Assembly: GCF_900115105.1 (NCBI RefSeq) | Contig: NZ_FOYP01000002.1 | Coordinates: forward strand, 537,080-601,079 | Length of the DNA: 64,000 nucleotides | Reading direction: 5' to 3' | DNA from: Yoonia tamlensis | GTDB lineage: Bacteria; Pseudomonadota; Alphaproteobacteria; Rhodobacterales; Rhodobacteraceae | Shown: positions 36,845 through 46,485 of the stretch, piece after piece | Layout of the letters: every line of letters begins with the position of its first letter | Position numbering within the stretch: position 1 is the stretch's first letter | Made by a program: the position numbers and the translations under genes | The notes under the pieces: generated by a model | Database searches by the model: none | What the model was told of the DNA's origin: nothing | The model's input: the letters and a program-made list of their open reading frames with translations, nothing else

Positions 36845-37615
36845 ATGATTGATATTTTTGCCGTCCTTCCGCTTTCACTTTTGCTTTTTGCCTGCGCGAT
36901 CACCTTTGTCGGTGGCTTTGTCAAAGGTGCTGTCGGCTTTGCGATGCCGCTGATTATGGTGTCGGGCATGGGTATTTTGATCGACCCGCAAACGGTTGTC
37001 GCAGGTGTGATATTTCCGATCGTGGTGACCAATGGCATGCAGGTCGCGCGCGCTGGGCTTGGCCCCGCGTGGGACGGGTTTAAGGAACATTGGCGCTATG
37101 TCGTGGTCGTTTGTGTGATGATCCTCGTGTCGGCACAATTCTTGCGAAGCATCCCGGCGGATGTGATGTTTTTGGTGCTGGGCGTGCCTGTGGTTGGGCT
37201 GTGCACTGTTCAATTGATCGGCTGGCACCCGCGGATTCCGCCGCGTTACCGGCGGGCATTTGAATGGGGGGCAGGGGCTGTTTCGGGTGCGCTTGGCGGA
37301 TTGGCAGGGACATGGGGCCCGCCGACGGTGCTATATCTGCTAGCGCTGGACACGCCGCGCGCGCGTCAGATGGCGGTGCAGGGTGTGATTTACGGGCTGG
37401 GATCGGTCATGCTGTTTCTGGGTCATTTGCGTTCCGGTGTGCTGAATGTGCAGACTTGGCCCCTATCGGCGCTATTACTTGTGCCCGCGATTTTGGGGAT
37501 GTGGCTGGGGTTCAGGCTGGGGGACCGGTTTGATCAGGAACGGTTCCGCCGCGTGACGCTTTGGGTGCTTGTGCTGGCCGGGGCGAACCTGATCCGGCGC
37601 GGGCTGATGGGGTAG
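36845..37615 (+). CDS. TSUP-family (TauE/SafE) membrane transporter
   Basis: 256 residues with seven or eight membrane helices; start at ATG 36845 (an ATG at 36812 gives 11 more residues). Two glycine-rich repeats: FVGGFVKGAVGFAMPLIM and ALGGLAGTWGPPTVLYLL, the TSUP signature. Exports or imports small organic or sulfur-containing anions; substrate unknown. Divergent from mcd. Confidence 0.86.
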   Translation: MIDIFAVLPLSLLLFACAITFVGGFVKGAVGFAMPLIMVSGMGILIDPQTVVAGVIFPIVVTNGMQVARAGLGPAWDGFKEHWRYVVVVCVMILVSAQFLRSIPADVMFLVLGVPVVGLCTVQLIGWHPRIPPRYRRAFEWGAGAVSGALGGLAGTWGPPTVLYLLALDTPRARQMAVQGVIYGLGSVMLFLGHLRSGVLNVQTWPLSALLLVPAILGMWLGFRLGDRFDQERFRRVTLWVLVLAGANLIRRGLMG

Positions 37616-37619
37616 GCCG

Positions 37620-38159
37620 CTACGAAAGCAGGTCGACATAGCCGCAGACCCCAGCGAGTTCGGGCAGTGTTTCGGGGGCAACGACTTCGAAACTGACGGC
37701 ATAGAGCGGCTTACCATTGCGCAGCGCGGTAAAGCTCCAGGGCCCCGTTTGCAATTCATAGGCGTAATCGAACTGGTAGAATGAAAACGACCCGTCGCCG
37801 CCGCCGCCGATCCCTGTTGTGTAGCTTTGCACTGTGGTGCCGTTGTCGCCCATCGGCGGGTGGGTGATGACGATTGTGACGTTGTCGAGCCCTTCGGCAC
37901 GCCGTGCGCGCGACCGGACCCCGAACCCGACCCCAAAGGCCGCAGGTACGATCTGGCTGTTTGCGACAAATTGCGGCGAATCCCCGATCACATGGGTGAT
38001 GCCTGCCAGCGTGTTTGGTGCGGGGCTGGTTGATACCGCTTCAGGCGCGCAAAGAATGCCGAATTCGATCGCCGCGATTTCAGAGCTGACCATATCGGGG
38101 GCGGCCTGTCCGGCAAAGGGCAGGGTGATTAAACTGAAAATGGCCAGCCAATGTTTCAT
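37620..38159 (-). CDS. Exported DUF3859-like protein
   Basis: 179 residues. Signal peptide residues 1-19 (LAIFSLITLPFAGQA). One possible disulfide pair (Cys37 and a Cys near the C-terminus in GVCGY). The centre reads FGVGFGVRSRARRAEGLDNVTIVITHPPMG, as in DUF3859. Function unknown; probably periplasmic or surface. Convergent with the TSUP gene, 4 bp apart. Confidence 0.68.
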   Translation of the reverse strand: MKHWLAIFSLITLPFAGQAAPDMVSSEIAAIEFGILCAPEAVSTSPAPNTLAGITHVIGDSPQFVANSQIVPAAFGVGFGVRSRARRAEGLDNVTIVITHPPMGDNGTTVQSYTTGIGGGGDGSFSFYQFDYAYELQTGPWSFTALRNGKPLYAVSFEVVAPETLPELAGVCGYVDLLS

Positions 38160-38190
38160 AGGCTGACCATAGCCGAGCGTGCATCACAAC

Positions 38191-38216
38191 GTAAGGTGGA
38201 TCTTGATCCACCCTAC
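38191..38216 (-). terminator. Hairpin at the pckA 3' end
   Basis: GTAAGGTGGATC (38191-38202) and GATCCACCCTAC (38205-38216) pair with one mismatch and a 2-nt loop, directly after the pckA stop. No T-run. Similar hairpins follow two other genes in this window (56279 and 63957). Confidence 0.55.
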
Positions 38217-38219
38217 GCC

Positions 38220-39818
38220 CTAGCCGATTGCGGCTGATTTCACGTCGTCGTCGATAAACGGCACATATTTTTCAAAGTTGTCGCTGAACATATGCACCAG
38301 CTTTGCAGCCTGCACATCATATGCAGCCTTGTCAGCCCATGTGTTGCGCGGGACCAGCAATGCGTTATCAACGCCCGCCACATTCAGCGGCACTTCGAAG
38401 CCGAAATTCGGATCCTTGGCAAACGTCCCTTCGGACAGTGACCCGTCAAGCGCCGCCGCGAGCAAGGCACGTGTGGCCTTGATCGGCATCCGCGATCCGG
38501 TGCCATAGGCGCCACCGGTCCAGCCGGTGTTCACCAGCCAGCAGGTTGCGCCGTGGCTTGCGATCTTGCTGCGCAAAAGGTTGCCGTAAACTTCGGGGCG
38601 GCGTGGCATGAACGGTGCGCCGAAACATGTGCTGAAAGTCGGTTCCGGTTCGGTCACCCCTTGTTCTGTGCCTGCGACCTTGGACGTAAAGCCCGACAGG
38701 AAGTGGTACATCGCCTGCGCCGGTGTCAGCCGTGCGATCGGCGGCAATACCCCGAACGCATCGCAGGTCAACATGATGATGTTTTTCGGATGCCCGCCAA
38801 GCGCCGTATCCGACGCGTTCGAGATGTAGTTCAGCGGGTAGGCGCAGCGCATGTTCGCAGTCAGGCTGTCGTCTTCGAAATCCAGTTCCAGCGTGTCCGG
38901 ATCGAACACCATGTTTTCAATGACCGTATGCGGCATCGCACATGTGGCATAGATCTCCGGCTCTGCCTTTGGATCAAGGCCGATTGTCTTGGCATAGCAG
39001 CCGCCCTCAAAGTTGAAGGTGCCGCGATCGGACCAGCCGTGTTCATCGTCGCCGATCAGCACCCGTGACGGGTCGGCGGACAGCGTGGTTTTCCCCGTCC
39101 CCGACAGGCCAAAGAAAACGGCCGTATCCACCGGGTTTCCGGGGGCATGGTTGGCCGAACAATGCATCGGCATGATGTCTTTTTCGGGCAGCAGGTAGTT
39201 GAGCAGCGTGAACACCGATTTCTTGTTTTCGCCCGCGTATTCCGTGCCGCCGATCAGGATCAGCTTTTTGTCAAAGTTCAGAGCGATCACCGTTTCAGAG
39301 CGGCAGCCGTGTTTGGCAGGGTCCGCCTTGAAGGTCGGGCAGTTGATGATGGTGAATTCCGGCGTGAATGTTTCCAGTTCAGCCGCCGCAGGACGCCGCA
39401 GCAAGTGCCGGATAAACAGCCCGTGCCATGCCAGTTCGGTCACCACGCGCACATCCAGACGGTGTGCGGGGTCCGCGCCGCCAAAGAGGTCCTGCACGTT
39501 GTAGGTGCCGCCTTGCATATGTGTCAACATATCCGCGTAAAGCACATCAAACTTATCCGCAGCCATCGGTGGATTGTTGTCCCACCAGATTTTGTCTTCG
39601 ACAGATGGTGTGCGGACGACAAATTTGTCCTTGGGAGACCGGCCAGTGTGTTTGCCTGTGCTGACCAAGAATGTTCCGCCTTTGCCCGTAACACCTTCGC
39701 CCGCGGCAACAGCGGCATCATGTAATTCTTGTTCAGAGCGGTTGTAATACACATAACCCAGCCCTGTGATGCCTTGATCCTCAAGCTTCATCGATGGGTT
39801 GACCTTACCTTGGTCCAT
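38220..39818 (-). CDS. pckA: Phosphoenolpyruvate carboxykinase (ATP)
   Basis: 532 residues from ATG 39818 (AAGGAG upstream; the frame opens earlier at 39878). Motifs: [30 protein letters not shown] (P-loop), [10 protein letters not shown] (metal and kinase-2 region) and [15 protein letters not shown]. Converts oxaloacetate to PEP in gluconeogenesis. It has its own promoter region shared with chvI and carrying three GTTAGCG copies. Confidence 0.96.
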   Translation of the reverse strand: MDQGKVNPSMKLEDQGITGLGYVYYNRSEQELHDAAVAAGEGVTGKGGTFLVSTGKHTGRSPKDKFVVRTPSVEDKIWWDNNPPMAADKFDVLYADMLTHMQGGTYNVQDLFGGADPAHRLDVRVVTELAWHGLFIRHLLRRPAAAELETFTPEFTIINCPTFKADPAKHGCRSETVIALNFDKKLILIGGTEYAGENKKSVFTLLNYLLPEKDIMPMHCSANHAPGNPVDTAVFFGLSGTGKTTLSADPSRVLIGDDEHGWSDRGTFNFEGGCYAKTIGLDPKAEPEIYATCAMPHTVIENMVFDPDTLELDFEDDSLTANMRCAYPLNYISNASDTALGGHPKNIIMLTCDAFGVLPPIARLTPAQAMYHFLSGFTSKVAGTEQGVTEPEPTFSTCFGAPFMPRRPEVYGNLLRSKIASHGATCWLVNTGWTGGAYGTGSRMPIKATRALLAAALDGSLSEGTFAKDPNFGFEVPLNVAGVDNALLVPRNTWADKAAYDVQAAKLVHMFSDNFEKYVPFIDDDVKSAAIG

Positions 39819-40119
39819 GGGTTCGCTCCTTAAATGATTTGGCCGGAATGGCCTGCGATAGCGCCTGCTTACCACCAAGGTTTCGGGGCTTGATAGCCCG
39901 TCTTGTCATAGTTAGCGCAATCATGTGAATGTTAGCGCAACCAATTTCGTAATTATGTTTCGCAGCCGAATATTGTTAGCGTCGAAACCTGCAAAACAGC
40001 ATCAATTGCGGCAAAAATGTGGCGCATCTTCAATTGGGGATTGATTCGCCCCTGCAAAAGGATGACAACAAGAAGTCAGAGAATAACCCATTGAGAACGA
40101 CCACTAAGGAATAAGAAAA
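39819..40119. other. Divergent pckA/chvI control region
   Basis: About 300 bp, AT-rich for this window. It holds the GTTAGCG repeats (39911-39981) nearer pckA, and a leader with AAGGAA before chvI. No small gene is apparent. Confidence 0.6.
39911..39981. promoter_or_regulatory. Repeated GTTAGCG operator-like sites
   Basis: GTTAGCGCAA occurs at 39911-39920 and 39931-39940, exactly 20 bp apart, and GTTAGCG again at 39975-39981. The half-site TTAGCG with a central CG resembles LacI-family operators; a PckR-type control of pckA is possible but unproven. Confidence 0.42.
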
Positions 40120-40821
40120 ATGTCCAGAATTGCTTTGGTCGACGATGATCGAAATATCCTGACATCTGTGTCGATGACGCTCGAGGCCGAGGGGTTCGAG
40201 GTCGAAACGCATAACGACGGCCAGTCGGCGCTGGATGCGTTTAACAAACGTATGCCGGATCTGGCGGTTCTGGATATCAAGATGCCGCGTATGGACGGAA
40301 TGGACCTGCTGCAGCGGTTGCGTCAGAAAACGTCGATGCCGGTGATTTTCCTGACCTCAAAAGACGACGAAATCGACGAGGTTCTGGGCCTGCGTATGGG
40401 GGCTGATGACTATGTCAAGAAGCCGTTTTCACAGCGCCTGCTGGTTGAACGTATCCGCGCGCTGTTGCGCCGTCAGGACGCTATTTCCGGTGAAGAGATC
40501 GAAGAAACCGAAGAAACCAAGGTCATGGTGCGCGGTGAACTGATCATGGACCCGCTGCGTCACGCGGTGAAATGGAAAGGGCGTGACGTGTCCCTGACCG
40601 TGACGGAATTCCTGCTGTTGCAGGCATTGGCCCAGCGGCCCGGTTTTGTGAAAAGCCGTGATCAGCTGATGGATGTTGCCTATGACGATCAGGTTTATGT
40701 AGATGACCGGACCATTGACAGCCATATCAAGCGGCTGCGCAAGAAGATGCGCAACACCGACGATGATTTCTCGGCGATTGAGACGCTTTATGGTATCGGG
40801 TACCGGTACAACGAAGAGTAG
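40120..40821 (+). CDS. chvI: Response regulator ChvI
   Basis: 233 residues. Receiver domain with Asp8-Asp9, phosphoacceptor Asp52 ([11 protein letters not shown]) and Lys near 101 (DYVKKPFS); OmpR-type winged helix from about 135 ([26 protein letters not shown] and [17 protein letters not shown]). Regulates acid and envelope-stress genes in alphaproteobacteria. Directly followed by chvG. Confidence 0.93.
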   Translation: MSRIALVDDDRNILTSVSMTLEAEGFEVETHNDGQSALDAFNKRMPDLAVLDIKMPRMDGMDLLQRLRQKTSMPVIFLTSKDDEIDEVLGLRMGADDYVKKPFSQRLLVERIRALLRRQDAISGEEIEETEETKVMVRGELIMDPLRHAVKWKGRDVSLTVTEFLLLQALAQRPGFVKSRDQLMDVAYDDQVYVDDRTIDSHIKRLRKKMRNTDDDFSAIETLYGIGYRYNEE

Positions 40822-40824
40822 CGG

Positions 40825-42549
40825 ATGACCGCAGCGCCCAAGATCGACGTTCGCAATTTACAGTCCGTCCGTGCCGCGGCGCGTGACCCTGAACTTGTTC
40901 TTGGCGATGATTGGGCGCTTGCGGATGCAGACGGCGAAGTAACGCTTACCCGTGGCGGCCTGCTTTCGTTGCGGCATTCGCCGATTGCGCGCAAAATTGT
41001 CACGATCAACCTGATTGCGATGATCATGCTGATTGCTGGCGTGCTGTACATGAGCCCCTCGCGGGACCATCTGGCCTATCAGCGCGCCAAGGGGCTGGTG
41101 AACGAAGCACGGCTGATTTCGGATGTTTTCGAAGCGCAGCTTCCCAATACGGCGCCGGTCAATCTGGTAACTGCCGATGGCATCGACCCCGCTGAAACCC
41201 TTGCGGGGCTAAATCTGCGCGGCGGTGTGCAGGTATCGGTGTACGCGCTTGATACGACCCTTGTTGCTTCGGCGACGGGGCGGCTGGACGCGGATGAGCT
41301 TACGCAGCTCGAAGGTCAGCTCGAAGACACATTGCTCACCGATTTTCTGGTCCGCATCTGGACCGGTATCACGTCTGTTTTGATCAATCGCAGCGATGCC
41401 CGCTCGGCCGAACAACAGCTACTGGCGCTGTCGCAAGATAAGGTGCGTCTGGCAATTTCGCGGGGCACCAACCTCGAGACGACAACGATCGGAGCGGTGA
41501 CAAGTTTCATCGTGACAACGCCGATTATGCAAAACGGAATGCCTGTAGGCGTTGTTGCCGTGATGACCGCCGCAGGCGAGGTGGACAGTCTGGTGCAGCG
41601 TGAACGTGAACAGGTGCTGCGCTTGTTTCTGATCGCAATTGTGGTCAGTATCGGGTTGAGCCTTGTGCTTGCCTCGACGATCGCCAACCCGCTGGCCGAT
41701 CTGGCAACCGCCGCCGAAGCCAGCCATGACCGCAACGCCCGCAAGATGTCTGCCGCGCGGGTGCGGATCCCTGATCTGACAGCGCGTCCGGATGAAATCG
41801 GCCGCTTGTCAGGCGCGCTTCGCGGTATGGTTTCAGCACTTTACGAACGGATTGAAGGCAACGAACAATTCGCCGCCGATGTGGCCCATGAAATCAAGAA
41901 CCCGCTGGCATCTTTGCGCTCTGCGGTGGGGTCAATGCCATTTGCAAAGCGCGACGACCAGCGACAGCGCCTGATGGAAATCATTGAACATGACGTGAAA
42001 CGGCTGGACCGGCTGGTCAGCGACATTTCAAACGCGTCGCGGCTGGACAGCGAATTGGTCAAAGAAGAAGAACAGGCCTTTGATCTGATCAAGATGCTGG
42101 GGAATATCATTGATTTTCTGGGCAAGGATGCATCGTCGAAGGGAATCGAATTTGTTGCCGATCTGCCAAACGAAGAAATCCATGTGCGCGGTCTTGAAGG
42201 CCGTCTGGCGCAGGTCTTTGTCAATTTGATCACCAACGCGGTGTCATTTTGCGAAAACGGTGATGCAATCCGCATATGGGCGCGCAAGCGCGATAACCGC
42301 GTTCTGGTTGTTGTCGAAGACACCGGCCCCGGCATTCCCGAAGACGCGCTGACCAAGATTTTCCAACGCTTTTATTCCGAACGCCCCGAAGGGCAGTTTG
42401 GCAATAATTCCGGCCTTGGTCTGGCGATTTCCAAACAGATCGTCGAAGCCCATGACGGTGTGATCTGGGCTGAAAACATCCGACCGACCGATGCGGACCC
42501 GACCTCTGACCCGCTCGGCGCGCGGTTTGTTGTTGGGTTGCCGATCTAG
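40825..42549 (+). CDS. chvG: Sensor histidine kinase ChvG
   Basis: 574 residues. Membrane helices at about 58-76 and 267-287 flank a periplasmic sensor domain; HAMP follows; His355 is in ADVAHEIKNPLASLRSAV; the ATPase has LITNAV, VEDTGPGIPE and GQFGNNSGLGLAISKQI. Phosphorylates ChvI. Starts 3 bp after chvI and precedes the PTS-like genes, as in other Rhodobacterales. Confidence 0.92.
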   Translation: MTAAPKIDVRNLQSVRAAARDPELVLGDDWALADADGEVTLTRGGLLSLRHSPIARKIVTINLIAMIMLIAGVLYMSPSRDHLAYQRAKGLVNEARLISDVFEAQLPNTAPVNLVTADGIDPAETLAGLNLRGGVQVSVYALDTTLVASATGRLDADELTQLEGQLEDTLLTDFLVRIWTGITSVLINRSDARSAEQQLLALSQDKVRLAISRGTNLETTTIGAVTSFIVTTPIMQNGMPVGVVAVMTAAGEVDSLVQREREQVLRLFLIAIVVSIGLSLVLASTIANPLADLATAAEASHDRNARKMSAARVRIPDLTARPDEIGRLSGALRGMVSALYERIEGNEQFAADVAHEIKNPLASLRSAVGSMPFAKRDDQRQRLMEIIEHDVKRLDRLVSDISNASRLDSELVKEEEQAFDLIKMLGNIIDFLGKDASSKGIEFVADLPNEEIHVRGLEGRLAQVFVNLITNAVSFCENGDAIRIWARKRDNRVLVVVEDTGPGIPEDALTKIFQRFYSERPEGQFGNNSGLGLAISKQIVEAHDGVIWAENIRPTDADPTSDPLGARFVVGLPI

Positions 42550-42558
42550 GGCGCGGTG

Positions 42559-42984
42559 ATGGGCGGCGCACAATCGGTTCACGCAAGCTGCGTGGCACTG
42601 GATGGCAAAGGGTTATTGATCATTGGCGCCTCTGGCGCGGGCAAATCCGGCCTGGCGCTGCAATTGATGGCGCTGGGCTGTGATCTGGTTGCCGACGACC
42701 GCGTGAACCTTGCGGCAAAAGCGGGCGTGCTTGTGGCGACATGCCCTGCAAATATCGCAGGGCTTATCGAGGCCCGCGGCATTGGTATTCTAAACGCAAA
42801 AAACCGGAGGGATGCGGCGGTGCAGGCAGTGGTCGATCTTGACCAGCAAGAGCAGGACCGGCTGCCGCCTGACAGGCATATGACGCTTTGCGGCTTGCGC
42901 ACCCCCTTGATCTATCGCAGTGATGGTGATCATTTTGTGCCAGCGATCCTGCAATTTCTGAAAGCAGGGAGGAGCAACCGATGA
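42559..42984 (+). CDS. hprK: HPr kinase/phosphorylase, short form
   Basis: 141 residues from ATG 42559 (GTG at 42556 is an alternative). Walker [10 protein letters not shown] at 23-31, [17 protein letters not shown]. It is only the catalytic C-terminal domain; the N-terminal domain of Bacillus-type HprK is absent, as is normal in alphaproteobacteria. Phosphorylates Ser46 of HPr. Coupled to rapZ by ATGA. Confidence 0.9.
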   Translation: MGGAQSVHASCVALDGKGLLIIGASGAGKSGLALQLMALGCDLVADDRVNLAAKAGVLVATCPANIAGLIEARGIGILNAKNRRDAAVQAVVDLDQQEQDRLPPDRHMTLCGLRTPLIYRSDGDHFVPAILQFLKAGRSNR

Positions 42985-43895
42985 CCGCGTCTTCATCCAC
43001 CCCCCTTAGCGCCCCGCCGGCCATTGTTCTGGTCACAGGTCCGTCTGGGGCGGGGCGGTCAACGGCGATCAATGCGCTTGAGGATCTGGGCTACGAAGTT
43101 ATCGACAACCTGCCGCTGTCCTTGTTGCCGCGCCTGTTGGACGGGCCGCCATTGGGACGGCCGCTTGCGCTTGGGCTAGATGTACGCAACCGCGATTTCG
43201 GCACCAACGCGCTGATTGCGGCGATTGACCAGCTTGTCGCGCGGCCCGACCAGAATGCGCAGGTCCTGTATCTGGAGGCGGACAGGCAAGAACTGGTCCG
43301 CCGCTATTCCGAAACAAGGCGGATGCATCCTTTGGCCCCCGCGGGATCGCCGCTTGCCGGAATTACACGCGAAAGCGAACTGCTTAGCCCCGTTCGCGCA
43401 CGCGCCGACATATTGATTGATACAACAGGCATGTCGCCGCATGACCTGCGCGCCGAGATCGACCGCTGGTTCGCACACGGTGACGGGCGGCCGCTGGGCG
43501 TGACGATCCATTCGTTTTCCTACAAGCGGGGGCTACCGCTGGGCATGGATATCGTGATTGACTGCCGTTTCCTACGCAATCCGCATTGGGATGACAAGCT
43601 GCGCGCGCTGGACGGGCGCGATGCGGCGGTGGCTACCTATGTGAAGGCCGACCCGCGCTTTGATCCGTTTTTTGACCGTTTGAAATCTCTGGTTGATTTA
43701 CTGCTGCCTGCGCACAAGCAAGAGGGCAAATCACACCTGTCGATCGGGTTCGGGTGTACCGGAGGGCAACACAGATCGGTCACAGTCACCGAGCATCTTG
43801 CATCTGCACTTGCAGATGACGGGTGGCATGTATCTAAACGGCATCGAGAAATGGAACGGCGCGATGCGCTGGGAAACAAGGGACACGCGGTTTGA
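42981..43895 (+). CDS. rapZ: RNase adapter protein RapZ
   Basis: 304 residues. Walker [10 protein letters not shown] at 20-28, then [12 protein letters not shown] and the C-terminal [20 protein letters not shown], a highly conserved RapZ block with a probable metal- or phosphate-binding Cys-His pair. In E. coli RapZ links glucosamine-6-phosphate to sRNA decay; in alphaproteobacteria its link is to the PTS. The stop overlaps the EIIA TTG. Confidence 0.93.
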   Translation: MTASSSTPLSAPPAIVLVTGPSGAGRSTAINALEDLGYEVIDNLPLSLLPRLLDGPPLGRPLALGLDVRNRDFGTNALIAAIDQLVARPDQNAQVLYLEADRQELVRRYSETRRMHPLAPAGSPLAGITRESELLSPVRARADILIDTTGMSPHDLRAEIDRWFAHGDGRPLGVTIHSFSYKRGLPLGMDIVIDCRFLRNPHWDDKLRALDGRDAAVATYVKADPRFDPFFDRLKSLVDLLLPAHKQEGKSHLSIGFGCTGGQHRSVTVTEHLASALADDGWHVSKRHREMERRDALGNKGHAV

Positions 43896-44287
43896 TTGGT
43901 ATCGTCATTGTCGCTCATGGCAGGCTCGCGCAAGAGTATCTGTCTGCGGTTGAACATGTTGTCGGTGAACAGCATGGCGTCATCAGTATCGCAATTGGTC
44001 CCGAAGACGACCGCACCGCAAAGCAAAACGAAATTTGCGATGCGGCTGATGCGGTTGATATGGGCGACGGGGTGGTCATTGTGACCGACATGTTCGGCGG
44101 CTCGCCGTCCAATCTTTCGTTGCGCGCCTGCAGCCCGGAAAACCGCCGTATTCTATATGGTGCCAATTTGCCGATGCTGATCAAACTGGCCAAATCCCGC
44201 CGCCGTAGTGTTCCCGATGCGGTCGAGGCCGCAATCAACGCCGCACATAAATATATCAATAGCCATAACGGCGGACCGAATTCATGA
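43892..44287 (+). CDS. PTS EIIA (mannose-type) protein
   Basis: 131 residues. TTG start at 43892 overlapping the rapZ TGA; family begins [13 protein letters not shown], His9 being the phosphorylation site. Central [16 protein letters not shown]. This EIIA has no transport EIIB/C partners here; such incomplete PTS units are regulatory. Overlaps the HPr gene by 4 bp. Confidence 0.9.
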   Translation: MIGIVIVAHGRLAQEYLSAVEHVVGEQHGVISIAIGPEDDRTAKQNEICDAADAVDMGDGVVIVTDMFGGSPSNLSLRACSPENRRILYGANLPMLIKLAKSRRRSVPDAVEAAINAAHKYINSHNGGPNS

Positions 44288-44553
44288 CAGCTACCCGCCT
44301 GAAAATTGAAAATATCAAAGGCTTGCACGCGCGTGCTTCGGCCAAACTGGTTGAGGTGGTGGAAAGCTTTGACGCCCAAGCCACCGTCAGCAAGGACGGC
44401 GAAAGCGCCACCGGCGACAGCATTATGGGGCTGTTGATGCTTGGCGCGTCGATCGGCACCTATATTGATGTCGTAACCACCGGCCCGCAGGCCGAAGCAT
44501 TAAGCGCCGCGATCACGGCGCTGGTCGCCGACAAGTTTGGCGAAGGCAACTAG
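44284..44553 (+). CDS. ptsH: Phosphocarrier protein HPr
   Basis: 89 residues. His15 in KGLHARASAK is phosphorylated by EI; Ser46 in ATGDSIMGLLML is the HprK target, so both control residues are present. With HprK and the EIIA it forms a regulatory PTS. A PTS enzyme I is not in this window. Confidence 0.95.
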   Translation: MTATRLKIENIKGLHARASAKLVEVVESFDAQATVSKDGESATGDSIMGLLMLGASIGTYIDVVTTGPQAEALSAAITALVADKFGEGN

Positions 44554-44585
44554 CGGTTTTGCGCGGCCATTCGGGGTAAAGTGAC

Positions 44586-45464
44586 GTGACAGAAACGACC
44601 CGCAAATCACAAATGCCACAGGTTGTGGCGCAAGATGCGCCGCGGGTTTATGACCGCGGCAGCCTGACCTATTCCAACACGTTCGAAAGCCCCACCAAGC
44701 GCAATATCATCCGCGTGATCGAATGGTTCACCGGTAAGGTGCAAATCGTGCGGATGATTCGCAGGTTTGAACGCATGGGCAAATTTCAGGGTCAGGCGTT
44801 CTGGCGCGGTGCGTTGGATATCATGGAGATTGACCTGCTGACCCCGCAAGGTCAGCTCGACAATATCCCCAAAACCGGCCCGACCGTTCTTGTCGCGAAC
44901 CACCCGCACGGGATGGTGGACGGCATGATTCTGGCTGATCTGATTGGCCGCGTGCGCACCGACTACCGGATTTTGACCCGCTCGATCCTGACGGGCATTG
45001 ATAAAGAGGCAGGGGATTTCATGATCCCAGTGCCGTTCCCGCATGAACCCGATGCCCATGCCAAGATGCTGGAAATGCGCCGCCACGCGATGGAGCATCT
45101 CAAGAATGGCGGTTTGATTGCGCTGTTCCCTTCGGGCGTTGTTGCATCGTCGCAAACCATGTTCGGCCCCGCGATCGAGGCCGAATGGAACGTGTTCACA
45201 TCCAGCATGATCCGAAAATCAGGCGCAAAGGTCGTGCCTTGTTTCTTTCCGGGATCAAATTCGCGCTGGTACCAGATGGCCAACCGTATTTCGGCGACCC
45301 TGCGCCAAAGCCTGCTATTGCATGAAATCGTACATGCCTGCGGCAAGCCGCAAAAACCCGTGATCGGGCAACCGTTTGATGAAGACGATGTAAAAACACG
45401 GCTTAAGGAACCGCGCGCCTTTATGGCGTGGCTAAGGGCGCAAACACTGGGCCTGCGCGACTAG
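44586..45464 (+). CDS. 1-Acylglycerol-3-phosphate acyltransferase family protein
   Basis: 292 residues, GTG start at 44586 (no ATG fits). NHPHGMVDGMI (acyltransferase motif I with an additional His) and ALFPSGVV (motif III-like) identify the PlsC-related glycerol/lysolipid acyltransferases, and it lacks a strong membrane helix. Acyl acceptor unknown; could act in ornithine- or phospholipid synthesis. Convergent overlap of 4 bp with the next gene. Confidence 0.82.
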   Translation: MTETTRKSQMPQVVAQDAPRVYDRGSLTYSNTFESPTKRNIIRVIEWFTGKVQIVRMIRRFERMGKFQGQAFWRGALDIMEIDLLTPQGQLDNIPKTGPTVLVANHPHGMVDGMILADLIGRVRTDYRILTRSILTGIDKEAGDFMIPVPFPHEPDAHAKMLEMRRHAMEHLKNGGLIALFPSGVVASSQTMFGPAIEAEWNVFTSSMIRKSGAKVVPCFFPGSNSRWYQMANRISATLRQSLLLHEIVHACGKPQKPVIGQPFDEDDVKTRLKEPRAFMAWLRAQTLGLRD

Positions 45465-46336
45465 CGCGTTGGCACCGGCGTTTCACCGCGATAATCATAG
45501 AACCCGCGTTTGGTCTTGCGACCCAGCCAGCCCGCCTCGACATATTTTGTCAGCAAGGGGCAAGGGCGGTATTTCGTATCGGCCAGCCCGTCGTGCAACA
45601 CGTTCATGATCGCCAGACAGGTATCGAGCCCGATAAAATCGGCGAGTTCAAGCGGCCCCATCGGGTGATTGGCCCCCAGCTTGAGCGAGGTATCAATGGA
45701 TTTCACCGATCCGACACCTTCATAGAGCGTATAGATTGCTTCGTTGATCATCGGCATCAGGATGCGGTTCACGATAAAAGCGGGGAAATCTTCGGCGGTG
45801 GCGGATGTTTTTCCCAATTTTTCAACGACGTCATAGCAGGCGTTGAATGTATCCTCATCGGTTGCGATGCCGCGGATCAATTCGACCAGCTGCATGATCG
45901 GCACCGGATTCATGAAATGGAATCCCATGAATTTTTCCGGACGGTCCGTGCGCGAGGCAAGCCGCGTGATCGAAATTGACGATGTGTTTGATGTCAAAAT
46001 CGTGGTTGGCTTCAGGTGCGGCTGCAATTCGGCAAAAATGGCGGTTTTGATTTCTTCGCGTTCGGTCGCGGCTTCGATGATCAGGTCGGTCTGACCCAGA
46101 TCCGACAGTTCTTGCGTTGTGGCAATGCGCGCCATAGCGGCGGCCTTTGTTTCGGCGGTGATCGCGTCTTTGCTGACCTGACGGTTCAAATTTCGGTCGA
46201 TCAGTGCCACCGCAGCGGCCAGCGCATCAGCGCTAATATCGGTCATCAGCACGTCGTAACCGGCGACCGCAAACACATGCGCAATCCCGTTGCCCATTTG
46301 CCCCGCACCAACGATGCCCACACGTTCAATCGCCAT
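45461..46336 (-). CDS. hbd: 3-Hydroxybutyryl-CoA dehydrogenase
   Basis: 291 residues. NAD-binding VGIVGAGQMGNGIAHV, catalytic His in MGFHFMNPVPIMQLVE, and NRILMPMINEAIYTLYEGV, GANHPMGPLELADFIGLDTC. Reversibly oxidises 3-hydroxybutyryl-CoA (fatty-acid beta-oxidation or the route from acetoacetyl-CoA). It has the same physiological sphere as mcd and etfBA. Confidence 0.93.
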   Translation of the reverse strand: MAIERVGIVGAGQMGNGIAHVFAVAGYDVLMTDISADALAAAVALIDRNLNRQVSKDAITAETKAAAMARIATTQELSDLGQTDLIIEAATEREEIKTAIFAELQPHLKPTTILTSNTSSISITRLASRTDRPEKFMGFHFMNPVPIMQLVELIRGIATDEDTFNACYDVVEKLGKTSATAEDFPAFIVNRILMPMINEAIYTLYEGVGSVKSIDTSLKLGANHPMGPLELADFIGLDTCLAIMNVLHDGLADTKYRPCPLLTKYVEAGWLGRKTKRGFYDYRGETPVPTR

Positions 46337-46485
46337 TTTCCATTCCTTTAAAGATCAGCTGCACCATAGGCCCCGATGCGGGGCGGCTTCAAGTCGGGCA
46401 AGTCGTGAAAGTTTGAATCGGTTTTTATCATTAGCACTTTCGCAAAGGATTTGGGCGAATCTGTGCGCAGTGATCTTAAAAAGTG

